A DNA stretch of 64,000 nt from Paenibacillus castaneae (lineage in GTDB: Bacteria; Bacillota; Bacilli; Paenibacillales; Paenibacillaceae). The stretch spans positions 351,272-415,271 of the forward strand of contig NZ_KZ614144.1 of the NCBI RefSeq assembly GCF_002884445.1. Reading direction: 5' to 3'. The notes under the pieces are model-generated. The model did no database searches. It saw only the letters and a program-made list of their open reading frames with translations, and was not told the origin of the DNA. Below, one piece after another: positions 9,370-16,910 of the stretch (positions are counted from its first letter, which is position 1; each line of letters begins with the position of its first letter). The position numbers and the translations under genes are program-made.

Positions 9370-10215
9370 ATGAATCGGAGCAAATGGCGAAGCGTTGGGC
9401 ATGAGCTGTTCACGAACGGTCTCGGTATCGCAGGCCTTGTTATTATAGTCGTTTTCTCACTAGCGGCGGCATTAGCATTCCTATCTCCGCAGGATCCAAA
9501 TGCGCTGAATGTTATGGAACGGCTTAAACTGCCTAGTGCAGCGCATTGGTTTGGAACGGATGATTACGGAAGAGATTATTTCACGAGAGCTTTGTACGGC
9601 GGACGAGTGTCGCTTATGGTAGGGTTCGCTTCCATGATTCTAGCGACCGGCATCGGCGTTGTGGTCGGAGTTGTCAGCGGCTATTTCGGCGGATTTATTG
9701 ATAATCTGCTCATGCGTTTTCTTGAGATTGTCATGTCGATTCCGTCCTTTCTGATTCTTTTGCTGCTCAGCGTGTTTCTTAAGCCTAGTGTAGGCAATAT
9801 TATTGTGATCATCTCCCTCTTGATGTGGATGAGCATTGCAAGAATCATAAGGGCGGAGACAATGAGCATTAAAGAGCGTGAATATGTACTGTATGCGCAA
9901 GCATCAGGCCAGAATGCTTTCGGAATTATCGGCAAGCATATTGTCCCGAACCTGATCCCCGTCATTATCGTGGGTGCAACGAACAACATTGCCTCCGCTA
10001 TCATGATGGAATCATCCCTCAGTTTTCTTGGATTCGGCGTGCAGGCTCCTAATGCAACTTGGGGCAGCATGCTTAATAATGCCCAAGGTTATATCGCGCA
10101 AGCGCCATACCTGGCTTTATTTCCCGGCTTATTCATTTTACTGACGGTTCTTAGCTTTAACGTGCTTGGCGATATATTGCGAGTCGGGTTCGAGCCTAAG
10201 CTGATAAAAAGATAA
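9370..10215 (+). CDS. Peptide ABC transporter permease, DppC/OppC type
   Basis: Second membrane subunit (281 aa) of the peptide importer. It has an N-terminal OppC-type span, then DPNALNVMERLKLPSAAHWF and GTDDYGRDYFTRALYGGRVS, a sequence highly characteristic of DppC/OppC. The coupling loop includes EYVLYAQASGQ, and the C-terminal part has ESSLSFLGFGVQAPNATWG. A strong GGGGGTGATC Shine-Dalgarno overlaps the end of the previous gene. Length is normal and no lesion is visible. Confidence 0.95.
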   Translation: MNRSKWRSVGHELFTNGLGIAGLVIIVVFSLAAALAFLSPQDPNALNVMERLKLPSAAHWFGTDDYGRDYFTRALYGGRVSLMVGFASMILATGIGVVVGVVSGYFGGFIDNLLMRFLEIVMSIPSFLILLLLSVFLKPSVGNIIVIISLLMWMSIARIIRAETMSIKEREYVLYAQASGQNAFGIIGKHIVPNLIPVIIVGATNNIASAIMMESSLSFLGFGVQAPNATWGSMLNNAQGYIAQAPYLALFPGLFILLTVLSFNVLGDILRVGFEPKLIKR

Positions 10216-10257
10216 ACCATCGGATAACGGAAGCTGCGCAAAGGAGTGAATGATAAC

Positions 10258-11244
10258 ATGACAGAACGGTTGCTTACCGTAGATAGCTTAAAGGTTTCCT
10301 TCGATACAAGGGCTGGGGAGAATCAAGCTGTTCGCGGCGTAAGCTTTCATATAGATGAAGGTGAAACATTAGGTATTGTCGGCGAGTCGGGAAGCGGCAA
10401 GAGTGTGACTGCGAAGGCGCTTCTCGGCTTGATTTCTCCGCCGGGTAAAGTGATCGGGGGAGAAATTCTCTATCACGGCGAGAGCTTAACGGGCTTATCC
10501 GAGAAGCAGTGGCGGAGCATTCGGGGCAATCGGATTGCTATGGTGTTTCAGGATCCGATGACCGCGCTGAATCCCGTCAAGAAAATCGGAGCGCAAATGA
10601 CGGAAGTCATAGCCAGACATCGTGGATTAAAAAAAGCAGAGGCGCTAAAAGAAGCGATTCGGATGCTGAGCGAGGTTGGCATCAATGAGCCTGAGCGAAG
10701 GGTCGAGCAATATCCGCATGAATTTAGCGGCGGCATGAGGCAGCGCGTTATGATTGCAATGGCGCTCTCCTGCCAGCCGGAGCTTCTGCTGGCGGATGAG
10801 CCGACGACAGCAATTGATGTTACGATACAAGCCCAGATACTCGACCTTCTTAAAGAGCTTAAGGATAAATCCCGGATGTCTGTTGTCCTCATCACGCATG
10901 ACCTGGGTGTCGTCGCACAAGTGTGCACCCGTGTAATTGTTATGTATGGCGGAATGGTCATGGAAGAGGGTCTTGTAGATGATATCTTCTTCCGCCCAGG
11001 ACATCCGTATACGCAGGGGCTGCTTCGCTCACTTCCGAAGCGTGACGGCGGATCTCGTGAGCGGCTGGTGCCGATCGAAGGGTCGCCGCCGGATCTCATT
11101 AATCCGCCTCCAGGCTGCCCGTTTATTGAGCGCTGCCCGCATGCTTTCGGGAAATGCGTTGAGCGGCCGCCGTTGTTCGAGCTGGGCAACGGACAACGTG
11201 CGATGTGCTGGCTCTTGGATAAGGAGGCGAAGACGGGTGAGTAA
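10258..11244 (+). CDS. Peptide ABC transporter ATP-binding protein, DppD/OppD type
   Basis: Cytoplasmic ATPase (328 aa from ATG 10258; a GTG at 10246 is possible, but AAAGGAG overlaps it). Walker A is GESGSGKS, the signature is FSGGMRQRVMIAMAL and Walker B is LLADEPTTAID. The C-terminal oligopeptide-transporter extension contains HPYTQGLLRSLP and four cysteines in the CPFIERC...GKC...MCW region. Such Cys clusters are typical of DppD/OppD and have been linked to an iron-sulfur cluster in this family; that is family knowledge, not shown here. It overlaps the next ATPase gene by 8 bases. Confidence 0.94.
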   Translation: MTERLLTVDSLKVSFDTRAGENQAVRGVSFHIDEGETLGIVGESGSGKSVTAKALLGLISPPGKVIGGEILYHGESLTGLSEKQWRSIRGNRIAMVFQDPMTALNPVKKIGAQMTEVIARHRGLKKAEALKEAIRMLSEVGINEPERRVEQYPHEFSGGMRQRVMIAMALSCQPELLLADEPTTAIDVTIQAQILDLLKELKDKSRMSVVLITHDLGVVAQVCTRVIVMYGGMVMEEGLVDDIFFRPGHPYTQGLLRSLPKRDGGSRERLVPIEGSPPDLINPPPGCPFIERCPHAFGKCVERPPLFELGNGQRAMCWLLDKEAKTGE

Positions 11245-12166
11245 CACGGAATCCAATATTCTCGTGGACGTGCGGAATTTGAAGAAATATTTCACCAAGG
11301 GCAAGAACGTTTGGGGACGCAGCACGCAGGTTCTGAAGGCGGTAGATGGCGTTAGCTTTCAAATTCGCCAAGGAGAAACGTTCGGCTTGGTAGGGGAGTC
11401 GGGAAGCGGAAAGTCGACGATAGGGCGCTGCTTGATCCGTCTCTACGACTATACCGATGGCGAGGTTTACTTTGACGGCCATGATCTTTCCAAGCTGAAT
11501 GAGAAGCAGCTGAAACCGTTCCGCAGCCGCATCCAAACGATTTTCCAAGATCCGTATTCCTCTTTAAATCCGGGTATGAATGTGCTTGAGCTCATCAGTG
11601 AGCCGATGAATATACATGGCGTTTATAAGGGTGATGAACGTATAGATGCAGTGGCAGCCCTGCTCGACAGGGTTGGCTTGAAACGGGATCACTTGTATAG
11701 ATATCCGCATGAATTTAGCGGTGGACAACGGCAGCGCATTTCAATTGCCAGAGCGTTGTCCGTCAATCCGGAATTCGTAGTTTGCGATGAACCAATCTCA
11801 GCGCTGGATGTGTCAGTGCAGGCGCAGGTGGTAAATATGCTGGAGGATTTACAGAAGGAATTCGGGCTTACGTACCTTTTTATTGCCCATGATCTATCGA
11901 TGGTTAGACATATCTCTGATCGAATCGGCGTTATGTATGGCGGTCGTCTCGTAGAGGTGGCAGATAGCGATGAATTGTATGAGAATCCGCTGCACCCCTA
12001 TACAAGGGCACTTCTATCAGCTATTCCTGTCCCGGATCCAAGGGCAATTAGCCGGAGGGTCCCGCTTGAGAAAGCTCCAGCTTTCAATGCGGCTGAATAT
12101 GACAAGGGAGCAGGCGATTCCGGGCTGTATGAGGTTAGCCCAGGACATTTTGTTGCCAAGTATTAA
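11237..12166 (+). CDS. Peptide ABC transporter ATP-binding protein, DppF/OppF type
   Basis: Second ATPase (309 aa) of the peptide importer. A longer open frame extends back to 10979, but that part only shadows the upstream gene. GTG 11237 has AAGGAGG 9 bases before it and begins MSNTESNILVDVRNLKKYF, as expected for DppF. Walker A is GESGSGKST, the signature FSGGQRQRISIARAL, Walker B FVVCDEPISALD, and the C-terminal region reads HPYTRALLSAIPVPDP. With DppD it makes the heterodimeric motor. Confidence 0.94.
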   Translation: MSNTESNILVDVRNLKKYFTKGKNVWGRSTQVLKAVDGVSFQIRQGETFGLVGESGSGKSTIGRCLIRLYDYTDGEVYFDGHDLSKLNEKQLKPFRSRIQTIFQDPYSSLNPGMNVLELISEPMNIHGVYKGDERIDAVAALLDRVGLKRDHLYRYPHEFSGGQRQRISIARALSVNPEFVVCDEPISALDVSVQAQVVNMLEDLQKEFGLTYLFIAHDLSMVRHISDRIGVMYGGRLVEVADSDELYENPLHPYTRALLSAIPVPDPRAISRRVPLEKAPAFNAAEYDKGAGDSGLYEVSPGHFVAKY

Positions 12167-12217
12167 GATGCGAGCATTAATAGATTTGGACAAAAGCAAA
12201 GGAGCGTGGACTGGCTC

Positions 12218-12664
12218 ATGGACATATCGAATCAGGCGAAGTTATCGCAATGGGAAGCTTTAATGCTGGAATCCTTACGTGCTTATGGCTTTACGAATGA
12301 GGAATTGATACGCCGAGTGGGAGCGGGAGAGCTGCCGGTAGACGAAAGCGAATTCCACTTTGATTATGCTGCGCTCACTGCATTTGCCGAGGAGCAGTCG
12401 GACATCTTCGAAGCAGCGGTGACGCAAGGCTATCAGATCAAATACAATACGGTTCGAGGAATCCGAAGCTGGATTCTGGTTCGGTTCGGCAAGGAGCCTG
12501 AGCTGTTGCTGGAGGAAGGACATGAAGCGGTGCGCGCGGCGTTAACTTCGCTGCAGAAGGATGAGCTGACGTCTGCATTGTCCTACGGCTGGGCTGTACT
12601 TGAGGAACAGCCGGCTTCTGACGGTGAAGCAGGCTTGTTCCGAATAGAGCCCATTCAGCGCTAG
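12218..12664 (+). CDS. Conserved-looking protein of unknown function, last gene of the peptide transporter operon
   Basis: A 148-aa acidic, soluble protein with no signal peptide or membrane segment. I do not recognise a family. It is mostly helical in character, with a central region around FEAAVTQGYQIKYNTVRGIRSWILVRFGKE that has a beta-like stretch (YNTVRGIRSWILVRF). A GTG at 12206 is only 1 base from the GGAG, so ATG 12218 is preferred. It follows dppF by 51 bases and precedes a strong terminator, so it is probably co-transcribed with the transporter. A role connected with peptide use is only inferred from position. Confidence 0.7.
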   Translation: MDISNQAKLSQWEALMLESLRAYGFTNEELIRRVGAGELPVDESEFHFDYAALTAFAEEQSDIFEAAVTQGYQIKYNTVRGIRSWILVRFGKEPELLLEEGHEAVRAALTSLQKDELTSALSYGWAVLEEQPASDGEAGLFRIEPIQR

Positions 12665-12681
12665 TGAAATGCTTTCAGATC

Positions 12682-12724
12682 AGCGGCAATACTGGATTTA
12701 TACAGTATTGCCGCTATTTTTGTT
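12682..12724 (+). terminator. Rho-independent terminator closing the peptide transporter operon
   Basis: A 13-base perfect stem (AGCGGCAATACTG with CAGTATTGCCGCT) with an 8-base loop is followed by ATTTTTGTT, 18 bases after the stop codon of the 148-aa gene. Confidence 0.88.
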
Positions 12725-12750
12725 GGGTTTGAACAGCTTCCGCTACTCAA

Positions 12751-12779
12751 TTGACTGATTAATTCGACAATAGTATGTT
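12751..12779 (+). promoter_or_regulatory. Candidate promoter of the L25 leader
   Basis: TTGACT and TATGTT with 17 bases between them. If used, transcription starts near 12786 and gives a leader of about 210 nt before the L25 gene. No sigma-B type promoter, which controls ctc in Bacillus subtilis, was recognised. Confidence 0.4.
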
Positions 12780-12868
12780 TCTATGATATGGTGTATGGAA
12801 CCTATGGGCATTCCACTCTTTCAGAGCGGGGTGCCTTCGCGTATATTTACGAGGTTAAATTACATTAA

Positions 12869-12895
12869 ATGTCTTATGCCGAGTCGGCAGGACAT
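12869..12895 (+). promoter_or_regulatory. Leader hairpin before small ORF and L25 gene
   Basis: ATGTC and GACAT pair around an inner perfect stem TGCCG-AGT-CGGCA. The hairpin ends directly before the GGAGG at 12896 that serves the small upstream ORF, so it could mask or expose that ribosome binding site. There is no T-run, so it is not a terminator. Confidence 0.45.
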
Positions 12896-12910
12896 GGAGG
12901 TGGTGATGCT

Positions 12911-13066
12911 ATGTTTCTTTTTGTATCCCCGTTATGGGGAGATCCAGCGACTAGTTATACAACGCAAAGATCGATAAATGAAGAGGAGCGAGTAGAACAT
13001 GACGACATGTTTGCAAGCGGAGCAACGTATACATTTAAACCCATCTGGACTTCGGAACCTGCGTAA
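12911..13066 (+). CDS. Possible 51-codon upstream ORF overlapping the start of the L25 gene
   Basis: ATG 12911 is preceded by GGAGG with a spacing of 10. The frame encodes MFLFVSPLWGDPATSYTTQR, continues across the L25 start at 12999 in a different frame, and ends at TAA 13066. The peptide is not recognised. It could be a leader peptide whose translation affects L25 initiation, since L25 starts inside it. The good ribosome binding site and the hairpin just before it support translation, but codon bias cannot be judged over such a short stretch. Confidence 0.35.
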   Translation: MFLFVSPLWGDPATSYTTQRSINEEERVEHDDMFASGATYTFKPIWTSEPA

Positions 13067-13544
13067 GGCAGGACGCGTTCCAGGCATTGTGTTCGGCAAA
13101 AACACGGAGAACGAAATGATCCACATTTCCAATATTGAATTTCAGAGATGGCTAAAGCAAGGAGCCTCCGGCTTTATCGAATTACAGCTTGAAGGAAAAG
13201 CTCCTTTATCTGTACTGCTTGAGGATCTGCAGCGAGACCCGGTAACACGAGATTTGCTGCATATTGATTTCCAGCAAGTGCAGACCAATGAAGTTGTACT
13301 GACGAAGATTCCGGTGAAGTTCAAAGGTACGCCGATCGGCACAAAGGTTGGCGGAATTGTGCAAATTCAAAGTTCCTTTATTGAAGTTGAGGCGTTGCCG
13401 AGACACTTGCCGACTACGATTGAATATGACATAAGCCGTATGGATATTGGTGAATCCTTGCTTGTGAAGGATGTAGAGCTGCCTTCGGAAGTAACGGTTA
13501 TATCTGGAGAAAACGAGCTTCTCGTATCTGTTGTGAAGCCTTAA
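12999..13544 (+). CDS. 50S ribosomal protein L25 / general stress protein Ctc
   Basis: 181-aa member of the L25/TL5/CTC family, which binds 5S rRNA on the large ribosomal subunit. The N-terminal 5S-rRNA-binding domain shows LRKAGRVPGIVFGK and the segment VLLEDLQRDPVTRDLLHIDF that is diagnostic of the family. The C-terminal TL5-type beta domain includes IPVKFKGTPIGTKVGGIVQ and DISRMDIGESLLVKDV. The extreme N-terminus (MTTCLQAEQR) is slightly shorter than in Bacillus Ctc and lacks its long acidic C-terminal tail. GAGGAG precedes the ATG by about 10 bases. A monocistronic unit with its own terminator. Confidence 0.93.
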   Translation: MTTCLQAEQRIHLNPSGLRNLRKAGRVPGIVFGKNTENEMIHISNIEFQRWLKQGASGFIELQLEGKAPLSVLLEDLQRDPVTRDLLHIDFQQVQTNEVVLTKIPVKFKGTPIGTKVGGIVQIQSSFIEVEALPRHLPTTIEYDISRMDIGESLLVKDVELPSEVTVISGENELLVSVVKP

Positions 13545-13585
13545 TTACTTATAGAATAGCCTGATCTTATGCAAACACCTAACTC

Positions 13586-13630
13586 AAAAACGTCACACTT
13601 GCAGCACTCCTGCAGGTATGGCGTTTTTGT
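13586..13630 (+). terminator. Terminator after L25 gene
   Basis: An imperfect hairpin (AAAAACGTCACACTTGCAG with CTGCAGGTATGGCGTTTTT, loop CACTC) ends in a T-run, about 40 bases after the stop. Confidence 0.7.
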
Positions 13631-13731
13631 TTATTTAAATTCGGATAGAGCAGAAGTGACATCTTATGTGAAATCTTACCGTAAATATGGTATGTTAATG
13701 ATAAATTGTGTTTAACAGGAGCGGTTCGTTA

Positions 13732-14730
13732 ATGAAAGTTAGTATTTTCGACGTTGCCAAGAAATCGGGCTTGTCGGTCGTGACGGTATCCAGGGTACTT
13801 AATAATTCGGCATCCGTACGCCAGAAAAACAAGGAAAAAGTTTTGCAGGCTATGAAGGACCTGGATTATCATCCAAATGCTTCAGCACGAAGCCTTGCAA
13901 GCGGCAAAACCGGCATTATCGGACTGACGCTGACCACATTGCACGATACTGTTCTTGACGCTGTAGTGAAAGAGATTAACGATTCCTTAGCGGAGCAAGG
14001 TTATTTTCTAGCGCTATCGATCTCACAAGGAGACGAGGATTCATTCAACCGTTCCATGTTTCAAGAGGATCGTGTGGATGGCGTTATTCTGCTGTCTCCA
14101 ATTGATGCAGATATCTATGTAATGGAGCTTAAGAAAAGAAAGATTCCTTTTGTTATTCTTGATAATCAGCAGCGCAATCCGTCTGTCCCCTCTGTAATGG
14201 TCAATAATTACAAAGGCGGTTATGATGCAACAAAGCATCTAATCGACCTTGGACATACCGATATTGCTCATATTAGTGGCCCTTATTCGTTTTTGAGCAG
14301 TAGGGAACGGGAGAGAGGTTATTTATCCGCTCTTGAGGAGGCAGGGCTGAAGCCATTCCATATGGAGCAGGGAGAGTTCGATATTCCCTCTGGCTACAGC
14401 ATCGCTAGACGCTGGATTGAATCCGGCCAGCTGCCTACTGCGGTGTTCGCCGCTGATGACTTTATGGCGCTTGGCGTGATGGATGCCTTTAAGAATGAGA
14501 AAATCCGCATTCCGCAGGATGTTTCCATTATCGGATTCGATGACCAGATTTATGCGGAGCAATTTCAACCGGCATTGACAACGATTCGTCTTCCATTTGA
14601 GAAAATAGGGCGGCAGGGCGTTGATATTTTGTTGAAATTAATCAAGGACCCTACCAAACGCAATGTGACCATGGAATTTGATCCGCAACTGATTGTGAGG
14701 GAATCCACAGCAGCTCCTCGTCTAAATTAA
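13732..14730 (+). CDS. LacI-family transcriptional regulator
   Basis: 332-aa repressor-type regulator. The N-terminal LacI helix-turn-helix reads IFDVAKKSGLSVVTVSRVLN, followed by the hinge YHPNASARSLASGKTG and a periplasmic-binding-protein-like effector domain ending in LIVRESTA. An upstream GTG at 13708 is in frame, but AGGAG is 10 bases before ATG 13732 and the family normally starts just before the helix-turn-helix. It is followed by its own terminator and by the ABC transporter, kinase and GH4 genes, which it most likely controls through the candidate operator at 14898-14923. The inducer is unknown. Confidence 0.93.
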   Translation: MKVSIFDVAKKSGLSVVTVSRVLNNSASVRQKNKEKVLQAMKDLDYHPNASARSLASGKTGIIGLTLTTLHDTVLDAVVKEINDSLAEQGYFLALSISQGDEDSFNRSMFQEDRVDGVILLSPIDADIYVMELKKRKIPFVILDNQQRNPSVPSVMVNNYKGGYDATKHLIDLGHTDIAHISGPYSFLSSRERERGYLSALEEAGLKPFHMEQGEFDIPSGYSIARRWIESGQLPTAVFAADDFMALGVMDAFKNEKIRIPQDVSIIGFDDQIYAEQFQPALTTIRLPFEKIGRQGVDILLKLIKDPTKRNVTMEFDPQLIVRESTAAPRLN

Positions 14731-14761
14731 ACCATACGATAGACTGAAATAGAGTTGTTAT

Positions 14762-14817
14762 AAAAAAAGGGTGTTCGGAACTTCTGCTGATGCAGCAATT
14801 CCGAGTACCCTTTTTTT
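14762..14817 (+). terminator. Strong terminator after the LacI-type gene
   Basis: AAAAAAAGGGT and TCGGAA pair with TTCCGA and ACCCTTTTTTT in a long stem with an inner TGC/GCA helix. Its A-rich left and T-rich right flanks mean it could work in both directions. Confidence 0.85.
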
Positions 14818-14897
14818 ATCATTGGCCAGGTGGAACGGACTTCTATTATCGTAAAAAACGATGCTTGCGCATCGACTGGATTTATTATACAATCTTT

Positions 14898-14923
14898 TTA
14901 AAGTTTAAACGCTTTAACTTTAA
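14898..14923 (+). promoter_or_regulatory. Candidate LacI-family operator upstream of the ABC transporter
   Basis: A 26-bp pseudo-palindrome centred on CG (core GTTTAAACGCTTTAAC) in which 22 of 26 positions agree with the reverse complement. A central CG is typical of LacI-family operators. A TATTAT box lies at 14883-14888, so a repressor bound here would cover the transcription start. It is also a poor cre match, so CcpA is the less likely binder. Confidence 0.55.
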
Positions 14924-15022
14924 TAAAATAAGGGATATAGGTTTAATCTCTTGTTTGCCAGTAGTCCTTGTTCGAATATATAAAGGAAAACCTACATTAA
15001 AAGTTAAAGGGGTTAAACATTT

Positions 15023-15976
15023 TTGCGAGGATTATTTCTATTAGAGAAATGGCTTGAAAACGCAGAGGGGGCGGTTTTACTGAAGCTCAGCAAAGGACAA
15101 AGGCGCGAAAGCAGGTATTTCTACTTTTTTATTTCGCCCTGGATTATTGGCTTTATCATATTCGCGCTTTATCCAGTAGGGGCATCACTTTACTACAGCT
15201 TCACGGATTATGATATTATCCATGCTCCCGTTTTCGTTGGAATGGATAATTTCAAAGAGCTGTTCCATGATGATCAGTTTTGGAATTCCATTGTCGTAAC
15301 GCTTAAATACACCTTTATTAGCGTTCCGATTACATTGTTCCTGTCTCTCATCTTCGCCATCCTGATTAATCAGAAAGTTCCTTTTAGCGGATTTTTTCGT
15401 ACAGCGATGTACTTTCCGAGTATGATCTCTGGCGTATCTATGGCGCTGCTTTGGTTCTGGGTGTTTAATCCGCAGGCGGGGCTGTTCAACTACGGACTAT
15501 CTTTATTCGGAATTGATCCCATTCACTGGTTTTTGGATGAGAAATACGCATTATGGGCTTTGATTATTATGTCGTTCTGGGGATTAGGCGGAGGGATGCT
15601 TATCTTTCTCGCAGGGCTGCAAGGTGTGCCGGCCCATCTATTGGAGGCAGCAAGGCTGGATGGTGCGGGACGATGGAAAACGTTCTGGAACGTCACTTTT
15701 CCGATGATTTCACCGGTATTTCTATTTCAGCTTATTATTGGCGTCATTGAGTCGTTTCAGGTGTTTACGCAGGCTTATACCATTACACGAGGCGGACCCA
15801 GCTATTCAACTTGGTTTTATGTATACAACATTTATATTAATGCGTTCAAAAACTTCCGCTATGGCTATGCGTCTGCCATGGCTTGGATACTGCTAATTGC
15901 TGTATTGTTCATCACTTACCTGATCATGAGAGCGTCGAAACGTTACGTTTACTATGAAGGGGGGCAGAACCGATGA
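15023..15976 (+). CDS. Sugar ABC transporter permease, MalF/UgpA type
   Basis: Membrane subunit (up to 317 aa) with six spans. The family core begins SKGQRRESRYFYFFISPWII, and the coupling loop reads VPAHLLEAARLDGAGRWKTFW. The start is uncertain. TTG 15023 has AAAGGGG 10 bases upstream and gives a 20-residue N-terminal extension. CTG 15080 has GAGGGGG 8 bases upstream and gives the usual family N-terminus (LKLSKGQRRES). There is no in-frame ATG in the region. It overlaps the MalG-type gene by 4 bases. It belongs to the LacI-regulated uptake operon. Confidence 0.9.
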   Translation: MRGLFLLEKWLENAEGAVLLKLSKGQRRESRYFYFFISPWIIGFIIFALYPVGASLYYSFTDYDIIHAPVFVGMDNFKELFHDDQFWNSIVVTLKYTFISVPITLFLSLIFAILINQKVPFSGFFRTAMYFPSMISGVSMALLWFWVFNPQAGLFNYGLSLFGIDPIHWFLDEKYALWALIIMSFWGLGGGMLIFLAGLQGVPAHLLEAARLDGAGRWKTFWNVTFPMISPVFLFQLIIGVIESFQVFTQAYTITRGGPSYSTWFYVYNIYINAFKNFRYGYASAMAWILLIAVLFITYLIMRASKRYVYYEGGQNR

Positions 15977-16854
15977 GAGAAGCAGCACTTAAAGAGAGTG
16001 CAAATGAAGTACGTAGAATGAGAAAGTGGAAGCTATCGCAAATCATCGGGTTTGTGATCCTGCTCCTCGTTACGATAACGATGCTGTCTCCGGTTTGGTT
16101 TATGGTAACAACCTCTCTGAAGACGACCAAAGAGATGCTTGTGTTTCCCCCGACGCTCATTCCGAAAGTATTCGCTTGGGGAAATTTCAGTGAATTATTC
16201 ACGAATACAGACATTAAGTTTGGCCAGCAGTATAGGAACAGCCTAATTGTTTCGATATTTACAGTAATCGGGACAATTATATCTTCTTCGTTTGTGGCGT
16301 TTGGCTTTGCCAGATATCAGGCGAGAAGCAGCAGTTTTCTGTTCATGCTAGTGCTCAGTACTTTAATGCTGCCGTATCCAGCGATTATGATTCCTCAGTT
16401 CCTTCTATTTATGAATCTGGGACTTCATGATTCTTTACTGCCGCTTATTCTTCCATCCTTTTTCGGATCTGCGTACATGATTTTCTTGTTAAAGCAATTT
16501 TTCTCTACGCTGCCCGATGAGCTTTATAACGCTGGCAGAATAGATGGCTGCAGTGAATTTAGACTGTATTGGAACCTAACGCTTCCTTTGGCGGGCCCGG
16601 CGCTTGCGACTGTTGCCATTTTCTCTTTTATTTGGAGCTGGAATGATCTGCTCACTCCTGTTCTGTACTTGGATTCTCAGGAAAATTTCACCCTTCCTGT
16701 GGGGATGGCTGCCATGCTGTCATCCAAGTTTCGCTTAGCTCCCTGGAATCTTTTAATGGCCGCATCGATTCTTTCCGTACTACCGATCATGCTGCTGTTT
16801 GCGGTAGCGCAGAAGAGATTTGTTGAAGGAATAGTTCTTACAGGAATTAAATAG
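15973..16854 (+). CDS. Sugar ABC transporter permease, MalG/UgpE type
   Basis: Second membrane subunit (293 aa). An N-terminal span is followed by SPVWFMVTTSLKTTKEML and the coupling loop PDELYNAGRIDGCSEFRLYW, then FSFIWSWNDLLTPVLYL, all typical of MalG-like permeases. It starts within the stop of the previous gene (ATGA overlap), so synthesis of the two channel halves is coupled. The ATPase is not encoded nearby. Confidence 0.93.
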   Translation: MREAALKESANEVRRMRKWKLSQIIGFVILLLVTITMLSPVWFMVTTSLKTTKEMLVFPPTLIPKVFAWGNFSELFTNTDIKFGQQYRNSLIVSIFTVIGTIISSSFVAFGFARYQARSSSFLFMLVLSTLMLPYPAIMIPQFLLFMNLGLHDSLLPLILPSFFGSAYMIFLLKQFFSTLPDELYNAGRIDGCSEFRLYWNLTLPLAGPALATVAIFSFIWSWNDLLTPVLYLDSQENFTLPVGMAAMLSSKFRLAPWNLLMAASILSVLPIMLLFAVAQKRFVEGIVLTGIK

Positions 16855-16910
16855 CGAAGGACTTATATTTAATCCATTTATCCATCAAAACTAAGGGGGA
16901 AATTTGAACA

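Noticed and set aside
10979..11236. N-terminal extension of the second peptide-transporter ATPase frame
   Set aside because: This stretch is the coding region of the first ATPase in another frame. GTG 11237 has its own AAGGAGG and gives the normal family start.
14898..14923. CcpA cre site reading of the LacI-like operator
   Set aside because: It differs from the cre consensus at two important positions, while the extended symmetry fits a LacI operator better.
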